The notes: generated from the sequence alone by a model not told the origin. A DNA stretch of 64,000 nt from UBA2336 sp049306095 (GCA_049306095.1 JBAQPU010000062.1:1-64000); one strand, 5' to 3'. Shown: positions 25,275 through 34,330, numbered from the stretch's first letter. Program-made: numbers and translations.

Positions 25275-25823
25275 ATGGCCTTTTTTGCGCGTGGCCTGTT
25301 CATCCTGATTTTAGCTCCACTCCTGAATTGCTCGCAAAAAGAAAATACCAAGCCGAAAGAGTACGAAGGTCCATTGCAGGAAGCAGAGAATGTTGAGCTG
25401 CAGTATACCGAGAATGAATTGGTCAAAGTAAAAATGAAAGCTCCGTTGCTGTACGAGTTTAAAAGTGGCGACCGGGAGTTCCCGAAAGGATTATACCTTG
25501 AGTTTTTTGACGAGACGGGCGTACTCTCATCCACCTTACGGGCCAACCATGCCTATTATTTCAAAAAGGAAGACAAGTGGCGGGCACACGGAAAAGTTGA
25601 GGTGATCAACAAACAAAAAAACGAACAACTGAATACCGAAGAACTGTTCTGGTTTCCGGCTAAAGAGGAAATTCAATCAGAAAAATTTGTAACGATACGG
25701 CAACAACAAAGCGTTGTATATGGACAGGGCCTGGAAGCCAAACAAGACATGTCGACTTACACCATTTTGGAGCCGCAGGGTGAAATTGAAATTGAAGAAG
25801 AACCTGTAAATAGCAGGCAGTAA
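25275..25823 (+). CDS. lptC: LPS export protein LptC (lipoprotein form)
   Basis: LptC connects the LptBFG ABC transporter to the periplasmic bridge that carries lipopolysaccharide to the outer membrane. The ATG at 25275 (MAFFARGLFILILAPLLNCSQ) is chosen over the earlier 25182 frame start because it gives a lipoprotein signal (LLNC). The rest is the repeated-strand LptC domain: VELQYTENELVKVKMKAPLL, LYLEFFDETGVLSSTLRANHAYY and a RAHGKVEVINKQKNEQLNTEEL motif. E. coli LptC is anchored by a helix; a lipid anchor is common in Bacteroidota. Length is normal at 182 residues. Confidence 0.88.
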   Translation: MAFFARGLFILILAPLLNCSQKENTKPKEYEGPLQEAENVELQYTENELVKVKMKAPLLYEFKSGDREFPKGLYLEFFDETGVLSSTLRANHAYYFKKEDKWRAHGKVEVINKQKNEQLNTEELFWFPAKEEIQSEKFVTIRQQQSVVYGQGLEAKQDMSTYTILEPQGEIEIEEEPVNSRQ

Positions 25824-25864
25824 GCAAGGCGTACTGCCATCGGTATGCCCAATAATTGATCACC

Positions 25865-26038
25865 ATGAAATTGTTTGATAGTATACTTCTCTCCCTCTCC
25901 GTAGGCTTCCTTATCATCGGAATTCACCAAATTATGACCATTGGATTTGCCGGCTCCTATTGGCTCATCATGCTGTCGTGCCTGCTTTTGTATGCCTACA
26001 GCTATCGAAAAACAAACCGCCCCTCCGACCAGAAGTGA
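25865..26038 (+). CDS. Small two-helix membrane protein
   Basis: The ATG at 25865 gives 57 residues with two hydrophobic segments (ILLSLSVGFLIIGIHQIM and SYWLIMLSCLLLYAYSY) and a basic tail. An in-frame TTG at 25856 is less likely. It lies 41 bases after lptC and 121 bases before ppiD on the same strand. No function is known; small proteins of this type are widespread at this position in Bacteroidota. Confidence 0.6.
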   Translation: MKLFDSILLSLSVGFLIIGIHQIMTIGFAGSYWLIMLSCLLLYAYSYRKTNRPSDQK

Positions 26039-26130
26039 GCAATCTAAAGCATTGATTTTCAATGATTTTAGCGACCAAAAACATTTCCTTCTTTTTTTCT
26101 GGGGCTATTTTTCTAATTAATAATACGGGT

Positions 26131-26138
26131 TAAATTTG
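26131..26138 (+). promoter_or_regulatory. -7 box for the ppiD-like gene
   Basis: TAAATTTG matches TAnnTTTG and lies 21 bases before the ATG at 26160. A -33 TTG was not found at the expected spacing. Confidence 0.4.
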
Positions 26139-26159
26139 CGGTTCTTTAAAAATGAGCAT

Positions 26160-28271
26160 ATGGCATTGATTGGAACTTTACGGGAGAAGATGGGAGTTGG
26201 GGTAGTTATTTTTGTTTTCGTGGCTATCTCGGCCTTTGTGTTAGGCGATCTTCTTGGAAATAACTCGGTTTTATTAAACAATAATAGCGTTGGCGAAATT
26301 GCCGGTCATGATATCTCGCTGGAAGAATTTCAGCAGGCTGTTCAGGACCGTGAAAACAACTACATCATGAACTTCAACCGCCAGCCTGGGGACCGTGAAA
26401 TGATCAGCATCCGGGAGCAGGCATGGCAAATGTTGATCTTGCGTTATGCGATAGAAGATCAATTCCATAAAAACGGTGTTAAGGTTACCGTAGATGAAAT
26501 TGAAGATATGCTGCATGGGCGCAATGTGAATGAGGGCATCCGCCAGGCATTCACTAACCAGCAAACCGGTCAGTTTGATCCTCAGCAGGTAAAATCCTAC
26601 ATGCAACAACTGAGCAGCATGCCTGAAACTTCAGAGCCTCGTGTTCGTTGGGAAATTTTTCAGCGCGACCTTGAACCTGGCCGTACGCGTATCAAATACG
26701 AAAACCTGCTGATCAAAAGTACATATGTTACAACGGCAGAAGCGGAACGTGATTACCACATGCAAACCGATGTGGCAGAAGCAAAATATTTATTCGTTCC
26801 TTTCTTTGCTGTCAGCGACTCGGCCGTTACGGTTACCGATGCCGACTTTAAAGCATACTATAACAAAAACAAGGAACGCTACCAGAGTGAGCATACACGC
26901 GACCTGAAGTTTGTTCAGTTCCAGGTGGTTCCATCTTCCAGCGATTCGCTTGCCATTAAAGAAGAAGTTGGAAAGCTGGCAGAAGAATTTAAAACAGCAA
27001 CCGATGATTCCGTATTTGCATCGTTGAACTCTGATAACACAAACGCATACGCTAAATACAACCAGGGAACGCTTCCATCTTTTCTTTCAAAAGAAGAATT
27101 GGTGGCCGGAACGGTAAAGGGTCCTTTCATTGACGGATCGTCATACAAACTCGTAAAAATTTCAAAAGTTGGAAAAGATACCCTCTCCTATGCACGTGCC
27201 AGTCATATCCTTTTCCGGTGGTCAGATGATTCGGATGCCGCTAAAAAGGAAGCAAAAGAAAAGGCAAGAAAAGTATTAGGCGAAATAAAAGCCGGTGCTG
27301 ATTTTGCACAAATGGCCCGTGAGTACGGTACCGATGGGAGCGCTCAAAGCGGTGGAGATTTAGGCTGGTTCCCACGCACCGGGCCAAATAGTATGGTTAA
27401 ACCATTTGCCGATCCTGTCTTCAATGCAACCCGCACTGGTTTGATCAACGATGTGGTGGAAACTGATTTTGGATACCACATCATCAGCGTTACCAATACC
27501 TCAGATAATACCTACTATTCAATTGCCGCCATCGAACGGGAGATTACCCCAAGCGATGCCACCGTAAACGAAGCCCTGCGTAAAGCAGAGGCCTTTGCTG
27601 TTGAACTATCAGGCATTGATGCCTTTGAAGCCAAAGCAAAAAATGAAGGCCTCCAGGTAATTGATGCTAAAAATATTTTGTCATCGGAAAGACGCCTTAC
27701 CGGCTTGCCTGAAGCACGTTCGGTTGTGCAGTGGTTATTCCGCGATGCCGAAAAAGGTAAAGTATCAACCGTTTTTGACCTGACCGACACCTATGTAGTG
27801 GCCGTTATGACCGGTGAAATAGAAAAGGGATATAAGCCTCTTGATCTGATCAAAGAAGAAATTACGCCAGCGGTAAAGAATGAGGTAAAAGGAAAAATGA
27901 TCATTGAAAAATTAAGTACACTTCAAGGCAGCCTGGATGAAATTGCTACAGCCTACGGCAAAGATGCCACTGTGCAAAGCAGCAGCGATCTTAGGCTATC
28001 CTCCAACAACATGACAAGCATTGGTTTTGATCCGCTGGCGGTAGGAACGGCCTTCTCGCTGGAAAATGGCAAGCGCACAAAACCGTTTGCCTCTGAACGG
28101 GGTGTCGTTATTATAGAGATGCAAAACAAAACCATTGCTCCTGCCATAGGCGACTACACGGCTTATAAAACTCAACTTGAGCAAACAGCCACCAGAAACA
28201 ATACGACCAATATTGCAGAAGCCATAAAAAAGCGCGCCAACATTGTTGATGACCGCTACAAGTTTTATTAA
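26160..28271 (+). CDS. Membrane-anchored peptidyl-prolyl isomerase (PpiD/SurA-like)
   Basis: The ATG at 26160 (MALIGTLREKMG) is preferred to the TTG at 26136, which would lie at or before the predicted transcription start. One N-terminal transmembrane helix (VGVVIFVFVAISAFVLGDLL) is followed by a SurA_N-type chaperone region (EIAGHDISLEEFQQAVQ). A PPIC rotamase domain follows near residues 345-440 (ARASHILFRW ... GGDLGWFPRTG). It probably assists folding of exported proteins at the periplasmic face. The 703 residues are typical of the Bacteroidota form, which lacks the tandem rotamases of SurA. A strong terminator follows. Confidence 0.9.
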   Translation: MALIGTLREKMGVGVVIFVFVAISAFVLGDLLGNNSVLLNNNSVGEIAGHDISLEEFQQAVQDRENNYIMNFNRQPGDREMISIREQAWQMLILRYAIEDQFHKNGVKVTVDEIEDMLHGRNVNEGIRQAFTNQQTGQFDPQQVKSYMQQLSSMPETSEPRVRWEIFQRDLEPGRTRIKYENLLIKSTYVTTAEAERDYHMQTDVAEAKYLFVPFFAVSDSAVTVTDADFKAYYNKNKERYQSEHTRDLKFVQFQVVPSSSDSLAIKEEVGKLAEEFKTATDDSVFASLNSDNTNAYAKYNQGTLPSFLSKEELVAGTVKGPFIDGSSYKLVKISKVGKDTLSYARASHILFRWSDDSDAAKKEAKEKARKVLGEIKAGADFAQMAREYGTDGSAQSGGDLGWFPRTGPNSMVKPFADPVFNATRTGLINDVVETDFGYHIISVTNTSDNTYYSIAAIEREITPSDATVNEALRKAEAFAVELSGIDAFEAKAKNEGLQVIDAKNILSSERRLTGLPEARSVVQWLFRDAEKGKVSTVFDLTDTYVVAVMTGEIEKGYKPLDLIKEEITPAVKNEVKGKMIIEKLSTLQGSLDEIATAYGKDATVQSSSDLRLSSNNMTSIGFDPLAVGTAFSLENGKRTKPFASERGVVIIEMQNKTIAPAIGDYTAYKTQLEQTATRNNTTNIAEAIKKRANIVDDRYKFY

Positions 28272-28287
28272 GAGGAATTAATTTGAA

Positions 28288-28322
28288 TAAAAAGCCGTTC
28301 CGACTATCGGAGCGGCTTTTTT
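28288..28322 (+). terminator. Intrinsic terminator after the ppiD-like gene
   Basis: AAAGCCGTTCCG and CGGAGCGGCTTTT form a stem with one internal G-T mismatch around an ACTAT loop. A T run follows. Confidence 0.85.
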
Positions 28323-28326
28323 CCTT

Positions 28327-28590
28327 ATGGATCAGGAGTGGATAAATAATTTTCGGGCAAAACTGGATGACCATTACAGCTGGCCAGCTCTGTATATTTT
28401 TAAATTTATTGTGCCCATTGAAAAGGAAAATGAATTAAAAAGTCTTTTTCCTCTGCACACCTCCACCGACAAACACTCAAACCAGGGAAAATACGTGAGT
28501 GTGACCTTTAACATGATGATGCCCTCCAGTACCGCTGTGGTCGAGGTTTATGAACGAGTTTCAGCCGTTGAGGGCGTTATTGCCTTATAA
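28327..28590 (+). CDS. DUF493 (YbeD-like) protein
   Basis: The 87-residue protein matches the DUF493/YbeD family, a small ACT-like fold of unknown function: YSWPALYIFKFIVP, a SNQGKYVSVTFNMMM strand and VVEVYERVSAVEGVIAL at the C-terminus. The usual neighbours in proteobacteria are lipB and dacA, which are not seen here. It starts immediately after the terminator at 28288-28322 and is followed by the pterin dehydratase gene after 60 bases. Confidence 0.8.
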   Translation: MDQEWINNFRAKLDDHYSWPALYIFKFIVPIEKENELKSLFPLHTSTDKHSNQGKYVSVTFNMMMPSSTAVVEVYERVSAVEGVIAL

Positions 28591-28650
28591 ATAATTCTTT
28601 CTCCTCTACCTTCGGTGTTGTACCTTGTACGGCATTCCAACTCCAGTCGT

Positions 28651-28881
28651 ATGTGGAAAGAAGAAAATAACAGGCTCACCAAAACTTTTAAATTCAAAGA
28701 CTTTACAGAGGCTTTTGGTTTCATGACAAAAGTGGCCATCGTTGCAGAGAAAATGAACCACCACCCCACCTGGACCAACACCTGGAATACCGTATACATC
28801 GAACTCAGCACCCACGATGCAAACAATACCGTAACCGAACTTGATCGCAAGCTTGCAACAGCAATTGACGTATTAGTCTAG
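28651..28881 (+). CDS. phhB: Pterin-4a-carbinolamine dehydratase
   Basis: PCD dehydrates 4a-hydroxytetrahydropterin to recycle the pterin cofactor and can act as a dimerisation factor in other settings. The ATG at 28651 (MWKEENNRL) is chosen over an upstream TTG. The signature EKMNHHPTWTNTWNTVYIEL, with the two adjacent His and the conserved Trp, is complete. At 76 residues it is shorter than the usual 95 to 105, lacking the N-terminal helix. Its TAG overlaps the GTG of rsmI by one base (TAGTG). Confidence 0.85.
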   Translation: MWKEENNRLTKTFKFKDFTEAFGFMTKVAIVAEKMNHHPTWTNTWNTVYIELSTHDANNTVTELDRKLATAIDVLV

Positions 28882-29582
28882 TGGAAGAGACCATCGCATT
28901 ATACCTTGTTCCAACACCCATCGGCAACCTGGGCGATATAACCCTTCGCGCGCTGGAAATTTTAAAATCAGTGGACACTATTTTGGCTGAAGATACCCGA
29001 ACCTCCAGTGTATTGCTGAAGCATTATCAAATCAAAAAACCCTTACAGGCCTTCCATATTTTCAATGAACATAAAACAGTCTCTGGTTTGATTGACCGTC
29101 TTCAAAAAGGCGAAGTGATGGCTCTTGTAAGCGATGCAGGCACCCCCGGAATTTCCGATCCGGGTTTTCTATTGGTACGGGAAGCCCTCAAAGCAGGCGT
29201 AAAAATTGACTGCCTTCCGGGGCCCACCGCATTGATTCCTGCCCTTGTTAAGTCGGGTTTCCCAACAGATCGGTTTGTTTTTGAAGGTTTCCTCCCACAT
29301 AAAAAGGGAAGGCAAACAATCTTAAAACAGTTGTCGGAAGAAGAGCGAACCATCATCCTCTATGAATCACCGCATCGGTTAACCAAATTGCTTGAACAGC
29401 TTGTAAACTTTTTCGGAGCCAACAGACGGGTATCCGTATCACGCGAACTCAGTAAGAAATTTGAGGAAACAAAGACCGGCCCAGTGCAGGAGCTACTTAC
29501 CTATTTTGAAACAAAGGAGGTGAAGGGAGAGATTGTGGTCGTCATCAGCGGTAAACCGAAAGAAAAACTTAATGATGAATAA
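28881..29582 (+). CDS. rsmI: 16S rRNA 2'-O-ribose C1402 methyltransferase
   Basis: RsmI methylates the ribose of C1402 in 16S rRNA using S-adenosylmethionine. The tetrapyrrole-methylase fold is recognised by LVPTPIGNLGDITLRALE (residues 7-24), LAEDTRTSSVLL near 35, DAGTPGISDPGFL near 85 and GPTALIPALVKSGFP near 113. It uses a GTG start overlapping the phhB stop by one base, so translation is probably coupled. At 233 residues it is slightly shorter than the E. coli enzyme (286). Confidence 0.94.
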   Translation: MEETIALYLVPTPIGNLGDITLRALEILKSVDTILAEDTRTSSVLLKHYQIKKPLQAFHIFNEHKTVSGLIDRLQKGEVMALVSDAGTPGISDPGFLLVREALKAGVKIDCLPGPTALIPALVKSGFPTDRFVFEGFLPHKKGRQTILKQLSEEERTIILYESPHRLTKLLEQLVNFFGANRRVSVSRELSKKFEETKTGPVQELLTYFETKEVKGEIVVVISGKPKEKLNDE

Positions 29583-29614
29583 GCCGTTTGAGATAATATA
29601 GTCACCGCGTTAGT

Positions 29615-30412
29615 ATGGATCTTCAGCAAATCAATCAGGAAGTAATTGAAGTGTGCCGTTCGGTAGCCAGCTTCATTCGACAAGAAAGTGAGAATTTCGA
29701 TCGCACCCGTATCGAACAAAAAGAGCAATTCAACAACCTGGTTTCGTATGTCGATAAAGAGGCCGAAAAGAAACTCGTTCGTGTCCTTCAAAAGATTCTG
29801 CCGCAGGCAGGCTTTATTACCGAAGAAGGAACCATCGAACAATCAACCGCTCACGAATACAACTGGATTATTGACCCGTTGGATGGAACAACCAATTTTT
29901 TGCACGGCTTGCCGGTGTATGCCATTAGTATTGGCCTTAGTCACAAGAACGAAACCGTCCTGGGTGTTGTGCATGAAATTGTACACGATGAAAGTTTCCA
30001 TGCTGTAAAGGGTGGTCAGGCATACGCCAACAATCATGTTATCCGGGTCTCCTCTGCGCTTTCCTTATCTGAAAGCTTAATGGCCACGGGTTTCCCCTAT
30101 TATCGATTTGATAAGACCGATGCCTACCTCAATATCGTTAAAACTTTTCTTGATAAATCGCACGGAATCAGAAGACTTGGAAGTGCTGCTATTGATCTGG
30201 CGTACGTTGCCTGCGGACGGTTAGATGGTTTTTTTGAATACAATCTTAATCCGTGGGATGTTGCCGCGGGCGCTTTCATTGTTCAGCAGGCAGGCGGAAC
30301 GGTAACCGACTTTAAGGGAGGAAATAATTTTTTGTTCGGAAAAGAGATGTGTTCATCCAATACAGACATCCATCCGGAAATGCTGGAGATCATCCAATCA
30401 AACTGGAAATAA
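29615..30412 (+). CDS. suhB: Inositol monophosphatase family protein
   Basis: A magnesium-dependent phosphatase of the IMPase family (inositol-1-phosphatase or a related sugar phosphatase). The metal-binding motifs TEEGT near 69, WIIDPLDGTTNF near 87 and NPWDVAAGAFIVQQAGG near 215 are all present. Length (265 residues) is normal. Substrate cannot be fixed: relatives include SuhB, CysQ and histidinol phosphatases. It follows rsmI by 32 bases on the same strand, and a perfect hairpin (30417-30444) follows its stop. Confidence 0.88.
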   Translation: MDLQQINQEVIEVCRSVASFIRQESENFDRTRIEQKEQFNNLVSYVDKEAEKKLVRVLQKILPQAGFITEEGTIEQSTAHEYNWIIDPLDGTTNFLHGLPVYAISIGLSHKNETVLGVVHEIVHDESFHAVKGGQAYANNHVIRVSSALSLSESLMATGFPYYRFDKTDAYLNIVKTFLDKSHGIRRLGSAAIDLAYVACGRLDGFFEYNLNPWDVAAGAFIVQQAGGTVTDFKGGNNFLFGKEMCSSNTDIHPEMLEIIQSNWK

Positions 30413-30416
30413 AATT

Positions 30417-30444
30417 GTAGAGACGCATCATCATGCGTCTCTAC
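30417..30444. repeat. Perfect hairpin GTAGAGACGCAT repeat
   Basis: GTAGAGACGCAT, a CATC loop and ATGCGTCTCTAC form a perfect 12-bp stem between two convergent genes. There is no T run on either side. Palindromes built on GTAGAGACG recur in intergenic regions of several bacterial groups, so this is probably a mobile or REP-like repeat. Confidence 0.6.
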
Positions 30445-30466
30445 CGGTTGGGGCTTGGTTGATTAA

Positions 30467-32878
30467 TTATTCGTAACGCAATGATTTAACAGGGTTAGCC
30501 GATGCCGCTCGTAAGGAACGATACCCCACGGTGAGCACTGCAATCAGCAGGGTGATTCCAATGCCAGCCAGGAAGATCCAAACACCTAAATCAATACGGT
30601 AAGCAAATTCGCTCAGCCATTCATTCATCGTAAACCAGGCCAAAGGTGCCGCCACGGCAAATCCGATCAGCATCAGTTTTATAAATTGTTTTGAAAACAT
30701 GAATACAATGCTTTCAACGGAAGCGCCCATCACTTTCCGCACGCCAATTTCTTTTGTCTTTTGATTGGCCATAAAGGCAGCCAGGCCAAATAAACCAAGG
30801 CAACCGATAAAAATAGCCAATGAGGTGAAGATGCTCAGTAAAACTGACATCCTTCCTTCACCATCGTAGAATTCACGGATGGATTCATCCATAAAACTGT
30901 AATCAAACAGGTGATTGGGATAAGCCGCTTCCCACAATTTTCTGATTTCAGGAATGGAGCCCTGAACCGCCAGCGGATTTACCTGCACAGAAAGTGTTCC
31001 GTAATTTCGAATGCGGTTCATTAGCACGGTGGGTTCAATGTTGCTTCGGAGATCGGTGGTGTGGAAATTTTCTACCACACCTACTACAGGCAATACCCTT
31101 CTCCATACCCGGATTCTTTTCCCAACAATATCGGCTGGATTGGTAAAACCCGCCACTTCGGTAAACTTGCGATTAACCACAAAACTTACAGCCGTGTCGC
31201 CATCCATTAAATTTGTACCTGCGATCAGCTTGAGATTAAACAGATTAATATAGTTTCCGTCAGCCGGCTTTACCTGTGTATCTTTTGCCTGATCATCGGT
31301 TTCACCTTCCATGATAAAACCCGTGCCACTCACCCTGCCTGAAGCCGGTGGTGTGTAACAGAGGCTTGACAGTTCAACACCTGATAACCGGTCGATTTCA
31401 TTTTTCAGTGTTCGCATCTTACTCACGGTACTGTCGGTAGCCGGTGACTCCTGTTCAGGAATCGGAATATTGATGATCGCATCCTGACGAAAGCCCAATT
31501 CTTTGTTACGGAAGTAGTTTGTTTGCGCAATAATGACAATGGTTCCGATGATGAAGAATTGCGAAATCACAAATTGCAGCACCACTAATCCCTGCCTCAA
31601 CCTATACCCGGATGACGACCTAACTCCCGCTTGACTTTTCAATGCTAAGGCCGGTTTAAATCCCGACAAAACGAGAGCCGGGTAAGTACCCGACAACAAC
31701 GTGACAATCAATAAAATGCCAACTATAAAAATCAGAAGTGCTTCATTATTTAAAAGATTGATCGACAATTCCATTTGAAGGAACGGGTTGAGAAAAGTGA
31801 GGGCTACCTGCGCAAGACAAACCGACACTACCACTGCTGCCAGTGTAACCAGGAAGGTTTCTCCAAGAAATTGAAAAACGAGCTGACTTCTCGCGCTTCC
31901 TAATGTTTTACGAATACCCACTTCTTTTGATCGCTTAATTGCCTCCGCAGTGGCCAGGTTAACAAAATTTATGCAGGCGGTTAAAATCAGGAACGCTCCA
32001 ATAATGCCCATAGCCATCAGGCTGGCATCGCTTACCGTATTATAACTGTAATTGCCATACCGATCATCAAAATGTAAGGCGGCCAACGGCTGAATGCCAT
32101 ACTGGGTATGATCAAAGTTGCGTTCGTTGTTATGTTTCTTGGTAAAATCAGCCATGCGGTTTTCCACGCTGGCAATTGACTCTCCTTCTTTCAATAAAAA
32201 ATAACACTGCTCATCACTCCAGATGCTGTTCCAGCCATGCTCTTCAATATTTTTTCGGATTGTTTCATACGACAACATTAGGGTAAACGGAAAATCTGTA
32301 TTGTTGGGAGGGTCAGCCATCACAGCGCCAATTTTATATTCCTGCTCACCATACTTAATTACTTCCCCTACAACATCTTCACGATCAAAATATTTTTTAG
32401 CTAATTTTCTTGAAATGATGGCTTCATTGGGTTCGTCAAGCGATTTCGTTGCATCGCCAATCAATATCGTACCATCAAATATTTTAAAGAAATTCGATTC
32501 GGTATAAACGACCCCGGCCTCTTCCTGAAATTTTTTGCTTTCACCATTTTTCTGCGGTACCAAAATCAAAGCGTTTGAATTATACTGCGTAAACACAACC
32601 TCCTCCGCTTCCGGAAAATCAAGTCGGAAGGCAGGAGGCAATACCGAAGGAATACCCGAAGTATATTGTTTACCATCATTTCCATCGGATGACGTTACAA
32701 CCCTGTAAATGCGATCGTACTTCGATTGAAAGGTGTCGAAGCTTTTCAGATGCTGCAGCAACAGAAAAAGAATGATACTGGCTGTAATGCCAAGGGTTAG
32801 TCCGGAAATATTAAGAACAGCACTACCCTTTTGACGGAGCAGGTTGCGAAGAGCCACCGTAAAGTAATTTTTCAACAT
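30467..32878 (-). CDS. MacB/FtsX-type ABC permease, large Bacteroidota form
   Basis: The 803-residue product starts MLKNYFTVALRNLLRQKGSAVLNISGLTLG and has a transmembrane helix near 22-43. It has two FtsX-type domains, near 280-420 and 680-800. These carry EAIKRSKEVGIRKTLGSARS and NQKTKEIGVRKVMGASVES, the conserved stretches after the first helix of each FtsX unit. MacB-type periplasmic domains lie between. It is a permease without a fused ATPase, and no ATPase gene is adjacent. Such two-copy permeases are very numerous in Cytophagales. A 16-base palindrome lies about 105 bases upstream (32983-32998). Confidence 0.88.
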   Translation of the reverse strand: MLKNYFTVALRNLLRQKGSAVLNISGLTLGITASIILFLLLQHLKSFDTFQSKYDRIYRVVTSSDGNDGKQYTSGIPSVLPPAFRLDFPEAEEVVFTQYNSNALILVPQKNGESKKFQEEAGVVYTESNFFKIFDGTILIGDATKSLDEPNEAIISRKLAKKYFDREDVVGEVIKYGEQEYKIGAVMADPPNNTDFPFTLMLSYETIRKNIEEHGWNSIWSDEQCYFLLKEGESIASVENRMADFTKKHNNERNFDHTQYGIQPLAALHFDDRYGNYSYNTVSDASLMAMGIIGAFLILTACINFVNLATAEAIKRSKEVGIRKTLGSARSQLVFQFLGETFLVTLAAVVVSVCLAQVALTFLNPFLQMELSINLLNNEALLIFIVGILLIVTLLSGTYPALVLSGFKPALALKSQAGVRSSSGYRLRQGLVVLQFVISQFFIIGTIVIIAQTNYFRNKELGFRQDAIINIPIPEQESPATDSTVSKMRTLKNEIDRLSGVELSSLCYTPPASGRVSGTGFIMEGETDDQAKDTQVKPADGNYINLFNLKLIAGTNLMDGDTAVSFVVNRKFTEVAGFTNPADIVGKRIRVWRRVLPVVGVVENFHTTDLRSNIEPTVLMNRIRNYGTLSVQVNPLAVQGSIPEIRKLWEAAYPNHLFDYSFMDESIREFYDGEGRMSVLLSIFTSLAIFIGCLGLFGLAAFMANQKTKEIGVRKVMGASVESIVFMFSKQFIKLMLIGFAVAAPLAWFTMNEWLSEFAYRIDLGVWIFLAGIGITLLIAVLTVGYRSLRAASANPVKSLRYE

Positions 32879-32982
32879 ATACCATTGTTTTGCGGGAAGC
32901 AGGTTGCCAAAATTCGAGCCACTTCAAAACAATCCAAATTGGGTTATTTTATTGGTTATGGTGTGCATTTTTTGGATATGAA

Positions 32983-32998
32983 CGTCCGCTATCGGACG
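32983..32998 (-). promoter_or_regulatory. 16-base palindrome upstream of the MacB-like permease gene
   Basis: CGTCCGCTATCGGACG is a near-perfect palindrome (six-base arms, CTAT centre) about 105 bases upstream of the permease start. It looks like a dimer-binding operator. The neighbouring gene on the other strand begins at 33052, so the site could act on either gene. Confidence 0.45.
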
Positions 32999-33051
32999 AT
33001 AAATATTTACGTTGGCCGTGGATTCATACCATAACCTCGTAACTTTACGCC

Positions 33052-33222
33052 ATGATTCAGGGAATACTTGTTGCGTTGATTTTTACAGGTGCCATTGCCT
33101 ACCTGGCATGGATCGTTTACAAACAATTGCAGGCAAAAGCTGCCTGCTCATCTGGTTGCGGCAAATGCAGCGTAGTTGATTTTAAAAAGATAGAATCCAG
33201 GTTAAGAGCCAGAGGCCAGTAA
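33052..33222 (+). CDS. FeoB-associated Cys-rich membrane protein
   Basis: This 56-residue protein begins MIQGILVALIFTGAIAYLAW, giving a single transmembrane helix. It then has a cluster of Cys residues (AACSSGCGKCS) in the short tail, matching the FeoB-associated family (PF12669) found beside ferrous iron transporters. No feoA or feoB is in the window, so it stands apart from the transporter. Its three clustered Cys could bind a metal. The gene sits between the permease palindrome and the convergent radical SAM gene. Confidence 0.78.
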   Translation: MIQGILVALIFTGAIAYLAWIVYKQLQAKAACSSGCGKCSVVDFKKIESRLRARGQ

Positions 33223-33258
33223 TTTTCAATTCATCACATTACCCGATCCTCAAATTAG

Positions 33259-34299
33259 TTAGGCCCACACTTTTGTTCCTTCTGTACAATTTTTACAGAT
33301 CTCTATTTCACTTCTTGATTTCAGCAGCGATGCCCTGAAGTGATTATACTTTTCTCCAAACCAGATTTCTTTAAACGATTGCGCTTTCAAATCGCCCAAC
33401 ACAAAATGTGCATCTTTATCAAAACAGCAGGGAACCACTTTACCATCCCAGGTGATCACACAACTGTGCCACATCTTCCAGCAATGATTATCCAACCTGT
33501 TCTTTATTGCGTAACGGCCATCCACTAATTTCCGGTAACGCGAATATTTTTTTTGAACGGGAATCAAATCAGATCCTTTTTCAAATTCATAGATCTGTGC
33601 CGTCTTGAGTACAACCTGGTTAACCCCTAATTCATCCGCCAATTTATAGACTTCAGGTATTTGATGCTCATTGGGTCGAACTACTAAAAACTGAAAGATA
33701 ACATGCGGGGTAGTAGATTTTAATTTCTTCTTCCAGGCGAGAATATTCTTCGTACCTTCAATCACTTTGGATAAGTCGCCCCCTACCCGGTACGATTCGT
33801 ATGTATCCTGACTGGTTCCATCAATGGAAATGATGAGGCGATCTAACCCTGACTTTACCGTTTGCATGGCTACCGCATCATTCAAATAATGCGCGTTGGT
33901 AGAAGTGGCAGTATAAATTCCGTTCGCAGAGGCAAATCTCACCATATCCAAAAATTGCGGATTGAGGTAAGGTTCACCCTGAAAATAAAATGTGAGGTAT
34001 GTAAGGGTATTTTTTAACTGATCAATTGTTTTTTCAAACATGGTTTGTTGCAGCATCCCGGTAGGTCTGGTAAAAGATCTCAATCCGCTGGGGCACTCCG
34101 GACAACGCAAATTGCAACTGGTTGTAGGCTCAATGGAGATACTGATCGGTAAACCGCTGATGACGGGCGATCCTGATAACCTCGATTTGTAATAACTTGT
34201 CAGAACAGATGAAGCATTCCATGCTTTTTTGATGGAAAGCCTTGAAGCTATGTTCAACCCGTCTCGAATTCCTCCAATCATGCTGCCAAGATAGTTCAA
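33259..34299 (-). CDS. Radical SAM protein with SPASM-like C-terminal cluster motif
   Basis: The 346-residue protein carries the radical SAM cluster motif CNLRCPEC near residue 58 and a C-terminal cysteine-rich region. That region has CWKMWHSC, then VVPCCFDKD and IEICKNC, as in SPASM auxiliary clusters. The barrel motifs FYFQGEPYLNP (GGE-like) and IISIDGTSQDTYE are intact. Families with this architecture modify peptides, mature enzymes or act on nucleosides. No small precursor gene lies beside it, and it is about 11 kb from the GG-peptide cassette, so I do not link the two. The product is unknown. Confidence 0.8.
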   Translation of the reverse strand: MNYLGSMIGGIRDGLNIASRLSIKKAWNASSVLTSYYKSRLSGSPVISGLPISISIEPTTSCNLRCPECPSGLRSFTRPTGMLQQTMFEKTIDQLKNTLTYLTFYFQGEPYLNPQFLDMVRFASANGIYTATSTNAHYLNDAVAMQTVKSGLDRLIISIDGTSQDTYESYRVGGDLSKVIEGTKNILAWKKKLKSTTPHVIFQFLVVRPNEHQIPEVYKLADELGVNQVVLKTAQIYEFEKGSDLIPVQKKYSRYRKLVDGRYAIKNRLDNHCWKMWHSCVITWDGKVVPCCFDKDAHFVLGDLKAQSFKEIWFGEKYNHFRASLLKSRSEIEICKNCTEGTKVWA

Positions 34300-34330
34300 A
34301 TTGTAATTATCTTACCGGCTGAATTTTTTT

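Noticed and set aside
33259..34299. Radical SAM gene as modifying enzyme for the GG peptides
   Set aside because: It is about 11 kb from the cassette with unrelated genes between, and no small precursor lies beside it.
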